The translations under genes were made by a program, and so were the position numbers. The notes beneath the pieces were generated by a model, which had not been told where the DNA came from, searched no databases, and was given only the letters and a program-made list of their open reading frames with translations. Source: Candidatus Fermentibacteraceae bacterium (GTDB taxonomy: Bacteria; Fermentibacterota; Fermentibacteria; Fermentibacterales; JCC-6). Taken from it: a stretch of DNA of 5,510 bases. The stretch lies in assembly GCA_030596465.1 (NCBI GenBank), contig JAUVJW010000144.1:1-5510 (forward strand), in the 5' to 3' direction. This document shows positions 1 through 5,510 of the stretch, in pieces. Position 1 is the first letter of the stretch. Each line of letters opens with the position of its first letter.

Positions 1-741
1 GATACCCACTGCCACTTGTTCATGGAGCCCCTCAGTCGTGATACAGGAGGCGTGCTGGAGAGGGCATATGCAACAGGTGTGGAAAGGCTGATAGTTCCGG
101 CGGTTTCTACTGATAGCTGGGATGCCTGCTCTGAACTTGCTCTTCTTCCCGGAATAAGCTGCGCTCTGGGTGTTCATCCATGGTGGGCTGATGACGGGGT
201 AGATGTTAATGAGCTTCGAAGGAAACTGATAGAAACAGGAGCCTCAGCTATTGGAGAAATTGGTCTGGACTGGAAAACTGAGGTTCCAAGACAGAAACAG
301 TACACTGTTTTTCTGAAACAGCTCGAACTTGCCTCAAAAATGGATTTGCCGGTGATTCTTCACTGCCGGAATGCCTTTGAAGAAATGCTTGAGCTTTTGA
401 AAAAACATCATGTTCGCGGTGTTATACATGCCTGGTCCCGGGCTCCTCAACTCATGAACAGATTCATTCAGGCAGGCTTGCATATCTCTTTCGGAGGAGC
501 AATTACCAGATCAAGCGCCAAAAAAGCCCGAGAAAGTGCCGGGCAGGTTCCGGCAGATCGCTTTGTTCTTGAGACGGACTCTCCGTCAATCGGTCTCTCC
601 GGGGTTCCTTCCGGTGAATCGGAGCCCAGTCATGTTGCCGCTGTTGCACAGGCAATGGCTCAGATAAGAGGAGAGAAACTGGAGGATATTCAAGCGGCGG
701 CATGGGAAAACTCAACCTCGTTATTTGGGGATATTTCATGA
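1..741 (+). CDS. TatD-family metal-dependent hydrolase (YjjV-like), 5'-truncated by the window edge
   Basis: This is a TatD-type metallohydrolase of the amidohydrolase (TIM-barrel) superfamily. Family members act as metal-dependent 3'-5' DNases or phosphoesterases in the cytoplasm; the true substrate here is unknown. The reading frame is open from base 1 and begins D-T-H-C-H-L, the HxH metal motif normally found 2-5 residues after the start Met, so only a few codons are missing. Numbering from the first visible codon, the metal ligands look complete: H3/H5, E86 in GEIGLDW, H121 in LHCR, H143 in VIHAW and D193 in LETDSP. HPW at 59-61 is also typical. The 246 visible residues match the usual length of about 255. 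The pattern IVPA, ALGVHP, PVILHCR, ISFGGAIT resembles E. coli YjjV more than TatD itself, as I recall those sequences. The TTG and ATG codons at 16 and 22 fall after the HxH motif and cannot be the start. The TGA stop overlaps the next gene's ATG. Confidence 0.95.
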   Translation, partial: DTHCHLFMEPLSRDTGGVLERAYATGVERLIVPAVSTDSWDACSELALLPGISCALGVHPWWADDGVDVNELRRKLIETGASAIGEIGLDWKTEVPRQKQYTVFLKQLELASKMDLPVILHCRNAFEEMLELLKKHHVRGVIHAWSRAPQLMNRFIQAGLHISFGGAITRSSAKKARESAGQVPADRFVLETDSPSIGLSGVPSGESEPSHVAAVAQAMAQIRGEKLEDIQAAAWENSTSLFGDIS

Positions 742-1472
742 AGGAGAGATTCAAAAGGGTAGTGAATTTCTATGGTGAGTATGGGTTTGAGAAAATAAGG
801 AATACAAGAGTTCTCATCGCCGGTCTCGGCGGTGTTGGCAGCCACTGTGCCTCAGCCCTTGCCCGTTCCGGAGTGGGAAGCCTTGTTCTGGTGGACTTTG
901 ACCACATTACAGAGTCCGGCCTTAACAGAAATGCAGTGGTTGGGGAGGAGTGGCTCAATAAACCCAAGACTGAAGCTCTGTCGCGTACACTTGCCTCTTT
1001 GTGCCCCGATACTGAATACATTCCAGTGAAGCTCTTCATAACAGAAGAAACACTGAAAGCTCATGATTTCATGAGAAATTCAAACATGGTTGTTGATGCC
1101 ATCGACAGCGTAAATCCGAAGACTCAACTGCTTCAGTACTGCGTGGAAAGAAACACTAAGGTTTTCAGCAGTATGGGTGCCGCCGGCAGGCGGGATCCTT
1201 CAAAGATTGAAACAGGGGACATAAGCTCCACAACAAACTGCCCCCTTGCCAGAATGGTAAGGAAGTTTCTGAAAAGGCGTGGCGTTACCACCGGCATATC
1301 TTGTGTGTGGTCTACGGAAAAAGGAGTAAAGCCACTGCCACCGGATGCAAACGAACCCAGACTGGATAGAAGGGGTAGAATCCGAAACACCCTTCCCAGT
1401 CTTATTACAATGCCCGGTATTTTCGGATACACTCTTGCGCAAATGGTGTTGGATCACATTTCTTCAGATTAA
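738..1472 (+). CDS. tcdA: tRNA threonylcarbamoyladenosine dehydratase TcdA (ThiF/E1-like)
   Basis: TcdA (CsdL/YgdL) uses ATP to dehydrate t6A at position 37 of ANN-decoding tRNAs, giving the cyclic form ct6A. The protein has 244 residues, close to the usual 245-270. Reading in order: RFKRVVNFYGEYGFEKI near the N-terminus (the RxxxxYG start typical of TcdA), the Rossmann nucleotide loop GLGGVG at 29-34, VLVDFD at about 51, the conserved N63-R64, VVDAIDS at 118-124, the MGAAGRRDPSKI segment, and SCVWSTE in the C-terminal half. No zinc-binding CxxC pairs are visible, unlike MoeB or ThiF, which favours TcdA. I chose the ATG at 738 because homology begins right there and it overlaps the upstream stop (ATGA). 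The in-frame ATG at 702 would add 12 residues encoded inside the upstream gene. A GGGG at 727-730 may serve as a weak ribosome site, with translational coupling doing the rest. Confidence 0.94.
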   Translation: MKERFKRVVNFYGEYGFEKIRNTRVLIAGLGGVGSHCASALARSGVGSLVLVDFDHITESGLNRNAVVGEEWLNKPKTEALSRTLASLCPDTEYIPVKLFITEETLKAHDFMRNSNMVVDAIDSVNPKTQLLQYCVERNTKVFSSMGAAGRRDPSKIETGDISSTTNCPLARMVRKFLKRRGVTTGISCVWSTEKGVKPLPPDANEPRLDRRGRIRNTLPSLITMPGIFGYTLAQMVLDHISSD

Positions 1473-1474
1473 AG

Positions 1475-1521
1475 AAAACTATTGTTTCAACAAAATAAAT
1501 AAAACTATTGTTTCAACAAAA
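1475..1521. repeat. Two perfect 21-bp direct repeats, period 26 bp
   Basis: Copies at 1475-1495 and 1501-1521 are identical over 21 bases (they begin AAAACTATTG and end TTCAACAAAA) and are separated by TAAAT. Each contains the short inverted repeat TTGTT-TC-AACAA. They fill the gap between the tcdA stop and the 3' end of the minus-strand tRNA-Sec gene. They are most simply a small tandem duplication. Because they lie directly downstream of both converging genes, a role in 3'-end formation is possible but unproven. Confidence 0.85.
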
Positions 1522-1525
1522 AAAG
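1475..1525 (-). terminator. Possible transcription-end region of tRNA-Sec (weak)
   Basis: On the minus strand the tRNA's CCA is followed by C and then seven T (complement of 1518-1524). After that comes a weak AT-rich hairpin (TTGTT/AACAA) followed by TAGTTTTATTT, and then a second copy of the same hairpin. The stems are short and lack GC pairs, so this is not a classic intrinsic terminator. The T runs just after the tRNA still make it the best candidate for release or 3' trimming. Confidence 0.3.
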
Positions 1526-1622
1526 TGGCGGGGGCGTGTGGGAATCGAACCCACCCAGGATGGTTCTAGCACCCGACATCGGATTTGAAGTCCGAGAGGA
1601 ACACCAGCTCCTTTCCGCTCCC
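1526..1622 (-). tRNA. selC: tRNA-Sec (selenocysteine), anticodon UCA
   Basis: This tRNA carries selenocysteine to in-frame UGA codons with SelB. All coordinates are on the + strand. The anticodon stem is 1591-1595/1579-1583, with loop CTTCAAA at 1584-1590 and anticodon TCA at 1586-1588. The D stem has 6 bp (1607-1612 with 1597-1602, one G-U pair) closing a 4-nt TGGT loop, a hallmark of tRNA-Sec. The variable arm is long (1555-1578) with a 5-bp stem (1570-1574/1558-1562). The T arm GTGGG-TTCGATT-CCCAC spans 1538-1554. The acceptor is 8 nt on each side (1615-1622 and 1530-1537), giving the bacterial 8+5 architecture. The discriminator is G at 1529 and CCA is encoded at 1526-1528. Total length is 97 nt, against 95 in E. 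coli. Two acceptor pairs look mismatched: A-C at pair 4 and G-A at pair 8. It is convergent with tcdA and divergent from the HEAT-repeat gene. Confidence 0.95.
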
Positions 1623-1635
1623 GCTGATACCCTAA

Positions 1636-1662
1636 AGATTACGAATTTCCGGGAATTGTCAA
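1636..1662 (-). promoter_or_regulatory. Candidate promoter of tRNA-Sec
   Basis: The minus strand has a perfect -35 hexamer TTGACA (complement of 1657-1662) upstream of the tRNA. The -10 is less clear. TAATCT (complement of 1636-1641) gives a short 15-bp spacer, while 17-bp spacing gives the poor ATCTTT. Either way the tRNA 5' end at 1622 lies a short distance downstream, so the placement is sensible. Confidence rests mainly on the -35. Confidence 0.4.
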
Positions 1663-1663
1663 G

Positions 1664-1691
1664 TTGCCCCGATTCTAGTATATCCTATACT
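1664..1691 (+). promoter_or_regulatory. Candidate sigma-70-type promoter of the HEAT-repeat gene
   Basis: TTGCCC at 1664-1669 and TATACT at 1686-1691 are separated by 16 bp, a plausible housekeeping promoter. Initiation would fall near 1698, leaving a leader of about 20 nt before the ATG at 1720. The -10 is the right arm of an inverted repeat, AGTATA-TCC-TATACT (1677-1691), which could be an operator or coincidence. The -35 almost abuts the minus-strand -35 of tRNA-Sec (1657-1662). Confidence 0.5.
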
Positions 1692-1707
1692 TGTGATTAC
1701 AGTTACT

Positions 1708-1714
1708 GGAGGGG
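1708..1714 (+). promoter_or_regulatory. Shine-Dalgarno site fixing the HEAT-repeat gene start
   Basis: GGAGGGG lies 5 bases before the ATG at 1720 (7 bases counting from the GGAGG core). It is the strongest ribosome site in the window and selects this ATG over the in-frame GTG at 1693. Confidence 0.8.
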
Positions 1715-1719
1715 ATAAT

Positions 1720-4347
1720 ATGGAAGTAAATGCAAAAAAAATAGTTGAAGCTTTGGCATCAGTGCCGGATCCAGACTCACGTATTAAAGAATTGTTGAAT
1801 AAATTACCAGAGGGTCAGGAGATAGTTGAATTATTCGTTGAATTAGACCGTAATGCTGTTGCATCCCCTGCCCACTGTCTTGCATTCTTCACGATTGTTG
1901 ATGTTTCTGTCTTCGCAGATAAGATGATTCGTATGTCATACGAACAATTGCTTAAGGAAAGTGAACCCCTTTGTCCGGATATTGTGAAGATATGGAAAAA
2001 CATCGAGTCTCTGAAGAAAGACCAGAAATTGAATTTTATGGCAAGATGCTCTCTTCTTCTGGAGGCCGCATGTCTCGGATGGCAGGATGCTCGCGATGTT
2101 GGCCGGGCTTCCGGTTCACTGTCAGGTTCATCCATGCTTGTCTTCCTCTGTGGAGGTGAGGATGAGGGCTCACAAATCCTTCGTACAGAATCAGGTTCAT
2201 GGCCATCAGGTATCTGGAAAAAGATGGAGGAAGTTCTTGAGGAACTTGACTTCACAAGAGAGAAGGACAGAAGCTGGAAATACCAGATCGATCTGGATGT
2301 CAGATCTCGTCTAGTTTCCGGCACTAACATAAAAGCTTATGTAAAGACGGGTACCAGCACTCTTTCCCCATTGGCTCTGGCCAGACTTTCGCAGAATCTG
2401 GTAACGAGATTCAGTCTGCTTCTTCGTACTATCAGTATGTATCCCGCGGATCATCCTTCCATAGCGCCGGCACTTGACTCCTTCATCGAACTTCTGGATG
2501 CCTTTGCTGACAGTGAGGCCGGCATGGTTGCTCTGACCATTCTCGGGGGAGAACTCATGTTGAACAATGTGAAGGTGAAATCAAAAACAAAATCTACACA
2601 GAACTTTCTTGTACATCTCACAGAACGAAGGATAAACAGTATTTCGTTCCAGCTTGGTCTGGATTCGGAAAACCTGTTTACTTTTATTGAACTTCTCAAT
2701 CGCAAACCTGTTCAGATAAGGGAACGCGGTGGTTTGAGCGAAATGTGTCGAACCAGAGGTATTGAGAATGTTTCAGTTGATGAGTTCAGATATGCTCTTG
2801 TTGCCAAAGATGGCAAACTTGTGTCGGAAGTTGTGACCGGGTCGGTAGACAGCACTCTTGAGGATATTATTTTTAGAGAACTCATTGACAGGCTTCAAAG
2901 GGGTGATTCCATCAAGGATATACCCACGCAACAGTTAGGAGAGGCTCTTACCCGTATTCTTGAGGAAGCTTCTTCCGGTTCAGGTAAATACAGATCCATG
3001 CTGGCTGATTTTGTTGCAACACTTGATCCCACTATTCTTGAAAAGGGCATTCTAGTCAGTAGAGAGTTGCAGAAAACCATGGCATGGGGAGCCCTGAGAA
3101 AAATAATTGACAAGAATCTTGAGGATCTGGACAGTCAGGTTCAGGATCACATTCTGGAAGCACTTGAAAAGCTGAACCAGCTTGCCTGCATTGGTGCTGA
3201 AAGGGGTAAAACCCACAGTGTAATGCATGTAACCGACAATGTGCGGGGTATTCTTCTTGAGGGTTCTCTGCCACCTGACTCGCTTTTTGCTTCTATAATT
3301 CTGCTTGGTTCTGTATGCGAGAGACTTATTGCCACAGGCAGGTTAACCTCAGCCTCAGAACTGGTTTCTACAATCTCTGATTGCAGGATGCTTCCTGTTG
3401 ATACTCCGGCTCACGCAAGCGCTCTTCGAAGGGGTCTTTCCGAAGCATTCAGAAGAATTGATACACCCGAGGCTGCTGATGTGATTTTACAGGCATTTAT
3501 GGAGTCTGATGAGAGCAGGTATCAGGCTGCGGAGAGAATCACAGCTCAAGTTATGTTCAGGAATCTGGGGATGCGCCTGGTTGATCTCTTTCTTGAAAGA
3601 AAGCGTGAGGTCAGAGCCCGGGTATACTCGGTACTCAGAAGGTTTGGAACAGGATATTTACTCATGTTTCACAACAGAATTGATGAACTTGAACGAGGCG
3701 GTCTTTCGGTGAGAGACAGCGATACCGGGCGATTTGTCACTCAAGACTGGTACATTATGCGAAATCTGGTGTCTCTTCTTGGCGATCTGGGATCTGATAC
3801 ATCTTTGCCTGTTCTGGAAAGACTTTGCTACGATTCAGATGACAGGGTCAGGAGACAAGCTCTGGTTTCATTGATGAAGGTTTCCGAGGATAAGGCTATT
3901 TCATACGCATCCAATATGATAGGTGATCCATCAAAGGATGTTGCTGTAGTAGCGGTGGATGTTCTGTCAAAGTCTCGGAATGCTGATAGAGGTCTTATCC
4001 CGGCCATGCTTCGACTTATGCATACACTGCCTTCGGCCAGAAGGACACTGATGCGATTCTTTGCGAAATTGTACGATGATAGTGCAGTTCAACGGCACTT
4101 TCGCAGTGCGTTTTCTCACTGTCGGGGTGTTCCGTTTGGTGACGAAGACACCATGCACGACGGTCTGGTCGTTTTGATCAGATCAGGAAAAACTGAAGAT
4201 ATTGATGCTTTGAAAAGCTTCCTTGAAAAAAATTCCGGGGGGAAGTTCAAAAGAGCATCCGCCCCGGAGAATGTGCTTGCTACAGTATTAGCAGCAATAG
4301 ATATGATAAAGTCAGCTCAAGCAGTTGAGAATTCTGTCACCACCTGA
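1720..4347 (+). CDS. Large HEAT-repeat protein of unknown function (875 aa)
   Basis: I do not recognise a characterised family for the whole protein. It has no signal peptide and no convincing membrane segment, so it is probably cytoplasmic. Residues 1-210 are mostly helical with no known motif. Residues about 218-367 form a distinct module. It opens with a helical segment containing a YPADHPS turn (241-247), continues with a strand-like stretch (ALTILGGELMLNNVKV), and ends with RGGLSEMCRTRGIENVSV and VAKDGKL. Similar 'LLRT..YP..HP' segments occur, as I recall, in uncharacterised bacterial HEAT-repeat and HD-domain signalling proteins. Residues about 677-780 carry HEAT repeats: LVSLLGDLGSDTSLPVLERL, then DDRVRRQALVSLMKVSE, then DVAVVAVDVLSKS. 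The middle (370-670) is helical and may hold degenerate repeats. HEAT arrays usually bind proteins, so a scaffold role is likely but inferred. The start is fixed by a strong ribosome site. The gene appears monocistronic, and its TGA lies inside the end of the convergent receptor gene. Confidence 0.85.
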   Translation: MEVNAKKIVEALASVPDPDSRIKELLNKLPEGQEIVELFVELDRNAVASPAHCLAFFTIVDVSVFADKMIRMSYEQLLKESEPLCPDIVKIWKNIESLKKDQKLNFMARCSLLLEAACLGWQDARDVGRASGSLSGSSMLVFLCGGEDEGSQILRTESGSWPSGIWKKMEEVLEELDFTREKDRSWKYQIDLDVRSRLVSGTNIKAYVKTGTSTLSPLALARLSQNLVTRFSLLLRTISMYPADHPSIAPALDSFIELLDAFADSEAGMVALTILGGELMLNNVKVKSKTKSTQNFLVHLTERRINSISFQLGLDSENLFTFIELLNRKPVQIRERGGLSEMCRTRGIENVSVDEFRYALVAKDGKLVSEVVTGSVDSTLEDIIFRELIDRLQRGDSIKDIPTQQLGEALTRILEEASSGSGKYRSMLADFVATLDPTILEKGILVSRELQKTMAWGALRKIIDKNLEDLDSQVQDHILEALEKLNQLACIGAERGKTHSVMHVTDNVRGILLEGSLPPDSLFASIILLGSVCERLIATGRLTSASELVSTISDCRMLPVDTPAHASALRRGLSEAFRRIDTPEAADVILQAFMESDESRYQAAERITAQVMFRNLGMRLVDLFLERKREVRARVYSVLRRFGTGYLLMFHNRIDELERGGLSVRDSDTGRFVTQDWYIMRNLVSLLGDLGSDTSLPVLERLCYDSDDRVRRQALVSLMKVSEDKAISYASNMIGDPSKDVAVVAVDVLSKSRNADRGLIPAMLRLMHTLPSARRTLMRFFAKLYDDSAVQRHFRSAFSHCRGVPFGDEDTMHDGLVVLIRSGKTEDIDALKSFLEKNSGGKFKRASAPENVLATVLAAIDMIKSAQAVENSVTT
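4337..4347. other. 11-bp tail-to-tail overlap of two convergent genes
   Basis: The HEAT-repeat gene stops with TGA at 4345-4347 on the + strand. The receptor gene stops with TGA on the minus strand (complement of 4337-4339). The last codons of each are therefore encoded by opposite strands of the same bases, and there is no intergenic space and no visible intrinsic terminator between them. Confidence 0.88.
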
Positions 4348-5510
4348 TATCTGCCCCGAAGAAGAAATGTCTCGCAGGTGAGTATGCATTGGGATTACCT
4401 GCAGGTCCCCCGGCGATATGATCCGGCTGGCCGTCTCCATCCTGATCACCATCCCACCAGGCAATATTATAGATATGATCCAGATTTGTTCTGTTGAAAA
4501 GATTGTACACATCCATATAAATGTTGAATGTAGTTTGCCCGAGCCAGAATCTTTTTTCCACTCTGAGATCTGTATTCATTCTCCAGGGATATCTTTTCTG
4601 GTTGCGGAAAAATGGATGGGTGCCGTGGGAAGCGTTATCATATGGTATGCCGCTTCCGTAGCTTGTGTTTATCCTGAAACCAAATCCTTCCAGCCAGTTC
4701 TGCCTCAGAAAAGAGTCTCCCCTTTCAATCATCAAGCCGGCGGAAGCATTTGCGGTGTGTCTCTGATCCCAGTCAAGATAGATATCGTCTCTGGGAATGG
4801 GGTACTGACTTCCCCAGCCGTAGGAATAATTCTCGGTAGGGGAGGATTCTCTGCCCCTGGCAACACTGTATGAGTAGTTCGCCGCGAAAGAGAAATAGCG
4901 GGAAGACCTTCTGAGCAGCCCCAGCTCCCCCCCCAGACTGTGCCGGTTCCATCGCTGTTTACATACTGCCAGTATTCTTCCGTGGTTTCCTGAAGTCCTG
5001 TGGAAACCAGGCCGGTAATGGTTTTGTTGTATGCAACCATCTCTACCATTGTGAAGGGATCAAACATGTGCTTGAATCCAAGTTCATATGCTACTGTTTC
5101 CTCGGGATCCAGATCCGGGTTTCCGGCAAGGGGTTCCCCTGAAGATGATGAGCTGGACTGGCTTTCATAGTACATCATGCTCAAACCGGGTATCTGGTAG
5201 TAGTGGCCGTAGCTTGCTCTAATCATATCTCTCTCTGAAACGGGATGAGATACACCGAGCCTGGGGCTGAGTTTGTACTTGGTTTCAGCATCATCAGCAT
5301 TTGGATCAATTATATCAATTCTTGCTCCAAGGTTAGCGATCAGACCTGCTGTGTATTCGATTCTATCCTGAGCGTATATTCCGTGAAATATCGGAGAACC
5401 GTCCCATGAAGAATAGGTGACAGTGTACCCCGGCGGAGAGTAGATGTCCCATCCCTGAGAGTCGAAGAACCTTCCCTCATAGCCGGTTTTCAGCTGGTTG
5501 TAGGCGTTGA
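4337..5510 (-). CDS. TonB-dependent outer-membrane receptor, C-terminal part, interrupted by a frameshift
   Basis: This encodes the C-terminal beta-barrel portion of a TonB-dependent receptor, which imports a siderophore, vitamin, sugar or other ligand; the substrate cannot be told. The 5' end lies beyond the right edge. The upstream frame (codons from 5508) reads NAYNQLKTGYEGRFF, GIYAQDRIEYTAGL, YKLSPRLGVSHPVSERD, SYGHYYQIP and GNPDLDPEETVAYELGF, all typical of these barrels. After about 4927 that frame turns to nonsense and stops at 4732. The +1 frame continues the protein without a gap: ELGLLRRSSRYFSF, DWDQRHTANASAGL, NTDLRVEKRF and DVYNLFNR. It ends in HFFFGADIRW, a terminal strand with a C-terminal aromatic residue recognised by the BAM complex. 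Adding one G at a G8 run (4927-4934) joins both parts into about 390 residues, roughly half a normal receptor. A run of six Ser and a DGDQDGDGQPD loop are probably surface-exposed. It could be intact with a sequencing error, phase-variable, or a pseudogene. Confidence 0.88.
4927..4934 (-). other. G8 homopolymer (C8 on + strand) at the receptor frameshift
   Basis: Eight consecutive C on the + strand are G8 in the coding direction. With eight, the reading after GTV is W-G-G-S-W-G-C and soon loses receptor character. With nine (or six) it reads W-G-G-E-L-G-L-L-R-R and continues as a beta-barrel to the end of the gene. The break is therefore located at, or within a few bases of, this run. Confidence 0.85.

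Noticed and set aside
702..737. Upstream in-frame ATG for tcdA
   Set aside because: The extra 12 residues are encoded inside the TatD gene and have no counterpart in the family. The ATGA start at 738 matches where TcdA homology begins.
1475..1521. Minimal CRISPR array
   Set aside because: There are only two copies, the 'spacer' is 5 bp, and no cas genes are present.
1693..1719. GTG at 1693 as the start of the HEAT-repeat gene
   Set aside because: It lies at or before the predicted transcription start, has no ribosome site, and the ATG at 1720 has a strong one at the right spacing.
1815..2330. 171-codon open frame on the minus strand inside the HEAT-repeat gene
   Set aside because: It is antisense to a well-supported gene, Ser/Arg-rich and low in information, and shows no motif or ribosome site.
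4345..4347. Readthrough or selenocysteine at the TGA of the HEAT-repeat gene
   Set aside because: The downstream open frame is short and is antisense to the receptor coding sequence. The HEAT protein shows no redox site.
4732..4734. UGA in the receptor's upstream frame read as selenocysteine, given the tRNA-Sec nearby
   Set aside because: The frame before this TGA is already nonsense relative to a beta-barrel. The +1 frame explains the protein, and no SECIS-like hairpin was apparent.
4337..4735. The downstream receptor segment as an independent small gene starting at TTG 4735
   Set aside because: The same frame is open and receptor-like well upstream of 4735, back to the G8 run, so it is the 3' part of a frameshifted gene.
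4418..4873. 151-codon open frame on the + strand opposite the receptor gene
   Set aside because: It is a mirror of the receptor coding sequence. The minus-strand frames carry recognisable receptor motifs and this one carries none.

Overview
The window reads as ordinary chromosomal DNA from a Gram-negative bacterium with moderate GC, probably uncultured. A TonB-dependent outer-membrane receptor shows that there is an outer membrane. A tRNA-Sec gene shows that the organism probably decodes UGA as selenocysteine. The style of the receptor and of the HEAT-repeat protein, together with AGA/AGG-rich arginine usage, would fit a lineage near the FCB group (Fermentibacteria- or Cloacimonadota-like). 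That placement is a weak inference from appearance only.

Layout, left to right. (1) A TatD-family (YjjV-like) metal-dependent hydrolase on the + strand lacks only its first few codons. Its stop overlaps the start of (2) tcdA, the t6A dehydratase, in an ATGA arrangement, so the two form a translationally coupled pair. (3) A 53-bp gap holds two perfect copies of a 21-bp AT-rich repeat. It lies between tcdA and (4) a convergent selC-type tRNA-Sec gene on the minus strand. (5) About 97 bp between tRNA-Sec and the next gene holds back-to-back candidate promoters and a small inverted repeat over the + strand -10 box. (6) A monocistronic-looking gene for an 875-residue cytoplasmic HEAT-repeat protein of unknown function follows. 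(7) Its stop overlaps, tail to tail by 11 bp, the end of a minus-strand TonB-dependent receptor gene that runs out of the right edge. That gene is broken by a one-base frameshift at a run of eight G (coding strand).

How the parts relate. TcdA and tRNA-Sec both belong to tRNA and translation biology, but they are convergent and not one operon. The HEAT protein and the receptor are convergent neighbours with no sign of a shared pathway. I see no mobile element, CRISPR array, phage gene or defence system. The items most worth a second look are the G8 tract in the receptor (sequencing error, decay or phase variation), the tRNA-Sec with two apparent acceptor-stem mismatches, the duplicated 21-mer, and the uncharacterised HEAT-repeat protein.
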